Assembly (NCBI RefSeq): GCF_004137345.1
Contig: NZ_SDWV01000010.1
Location: 62,001 to 126,000, forward strand
DNA: 64,000 nt
Reading direction: 5' to 3'
DNA from: Nocardioides zhouii
GTDB taxonomy: Bacteria > Actinomycetota > Actinomycetes > Propionibacteriales > Nocardioidaceae
The notes under the pieces are model-generated. The model was given only the letters and a program-made list of their open reading frames with translations. It was not told the origin of the DNA and made no database searches. A program made the translations under genes and the position numbers. Position 1 is the stretch's first letter. Each line of letters opens with the position of its first letter. This document shows positions 63,684-64,000 of the stretch, in pieces.

Positions 63684-63689
63684 TAGAAC
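63684..63689 (+). promoter_or_regulatory. -10 element, leaderless patatin-like gene
   Basis: TAGAAC begins 12 nt before the ATG at 63696; no Shine-Dalgarno is present. Confidence 0.45.
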
Positions 63690-63695
63690 TGGCGC

Positions 63696-64000
63696 ATGAC
63701 TGATCGCGGCACGTCCGCCCTCGTCCTCGGCGGCGGCGGCATCACCGGCATCGCCTGGGAGCTCGGGATCCTGCACGGGCTCGCGGAGGTCGGCATCGAC
63801 CTCACCGAGGCCGACACGGTCGTCGGTACGTCGGCGGGATCGGTGGTGGGCGCGCAGCTGGGCAGCGGGCTCTCGCTCGCCGACCTCTACGCCTCGCAGC
63901 TCGAGCCGCCCGACGCCGAGCTGGGCGGTCGGCTGTCACGCATCGCCGCGCTCAAGCTGGTGCCGCCGTACGTCCTGCCCGGCAGCGGGCGCGACAAGCT
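63696..64000 (+). CDS. Patatin-like phospholipase, 5' part only
   Basis: The first 101 codons are in the window. ALVLGGGGITGIAWELGILHGL carries the oxyanion-hole glycines and VVGTSAGSVVGAQL the GxSxG nucleophile, together the N-terminal half of a patatin-family serine lipase. The catalytic Asp and the end of the gene lie beyond the window. No signal peptide, so probably cytoplasmic. Confidence 0.88.
   Translation, partial: MTDRGTSALVLGGGGITGIAWELGILHGLAEVGIDLTEADTVVGTSAGSVVGAQLGSGLSLADLYASQLEPPDAELGGRLSRIAALKLVPPYVLPGSGRDK

Overview
The window is about 70% GC with tightly packed, overlapping operons. Gene order and content (tryptophan/Lgt/GltBD/Pyk block, ANTAR regulator PdtaR, AftD-like envelope protein, DUF3068/PorA-like protein) point to a high-GC actinobacterium, most likely Nocardioidaceae (Nocardioides-like). 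That placement is inferred from gene content, not from a marker search.

Layout. 0.1-3.1 kb: two-gene operon of an MHS-type symporter and a sulfatase behind a palindromic operator. 3.2-13.4 kb: an integrated element of about 10.1 kb in the 3' end of a tRNA-Val(GAC) gene, bounded by a 23-bp direct repeat. It carries a tyrosine integrase, a secreted serine protease with a small lipoprotein, remnants of two transposases (IS256-like and ISL3-like), a candidate oriT, a MobF (TrwC-type) relaxase-helicase, two small excisionase-like HTH proteins, an unrecognised TIM-barrel-like protein and a divergent Xre/RES toxin-antitoxin pair. No type IV secretion or FtsK-like gene is present, so it looks like a mobilizable rather than a self-conjugative element. 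13.3-13.6 kb: tRNA-Val, tRNA-Cys and tRNA-Gly on the minus strand.

13.7-28.1 kb: core metabolism on the plus strand: class IV aminotransferase (PabC-like), hisI, trp-associated membrane protein, small HGxxP protein, trpC, trpB, trpA, a Sco1-like lipoprotein, lgt, gltB, gltD and pyk. trpE is absent from its usual place after hisI. 28.1-38.4 kb: a tRNA with anticodon CAA but no long variable arm, pdtaR, the livKHMGF branched-chain amino acid transporter, a GNAT enzyme, two small minus-strand genes and polA.

38.4-53.5 kb: an envelope-glycan locus (flippase, several large multi-pass membrane proteins, GT4 glycosyltransferase, methyltransferase, AftD-like protein, acyltransferase, DUF2613 and DUF3068 proteins) whose content resembles the mycobacterial Rv0224c-Rv0228/Rv0236c region. 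53.5-57.9 kb: MoxR-DUF58-transglutaminase operon. 57.9-64 kb: methyltransferase, a secreted protein with calcium-binding repeats, an APH-family kinase, rpsA and the start of a patatin-like protein.

A recurrent regulatory feature is a TANNNT -10 motif 12-13 nt before the start codon with no Shine-Dalgarno, seen at ten genes and suggesting leaderless transcripts.
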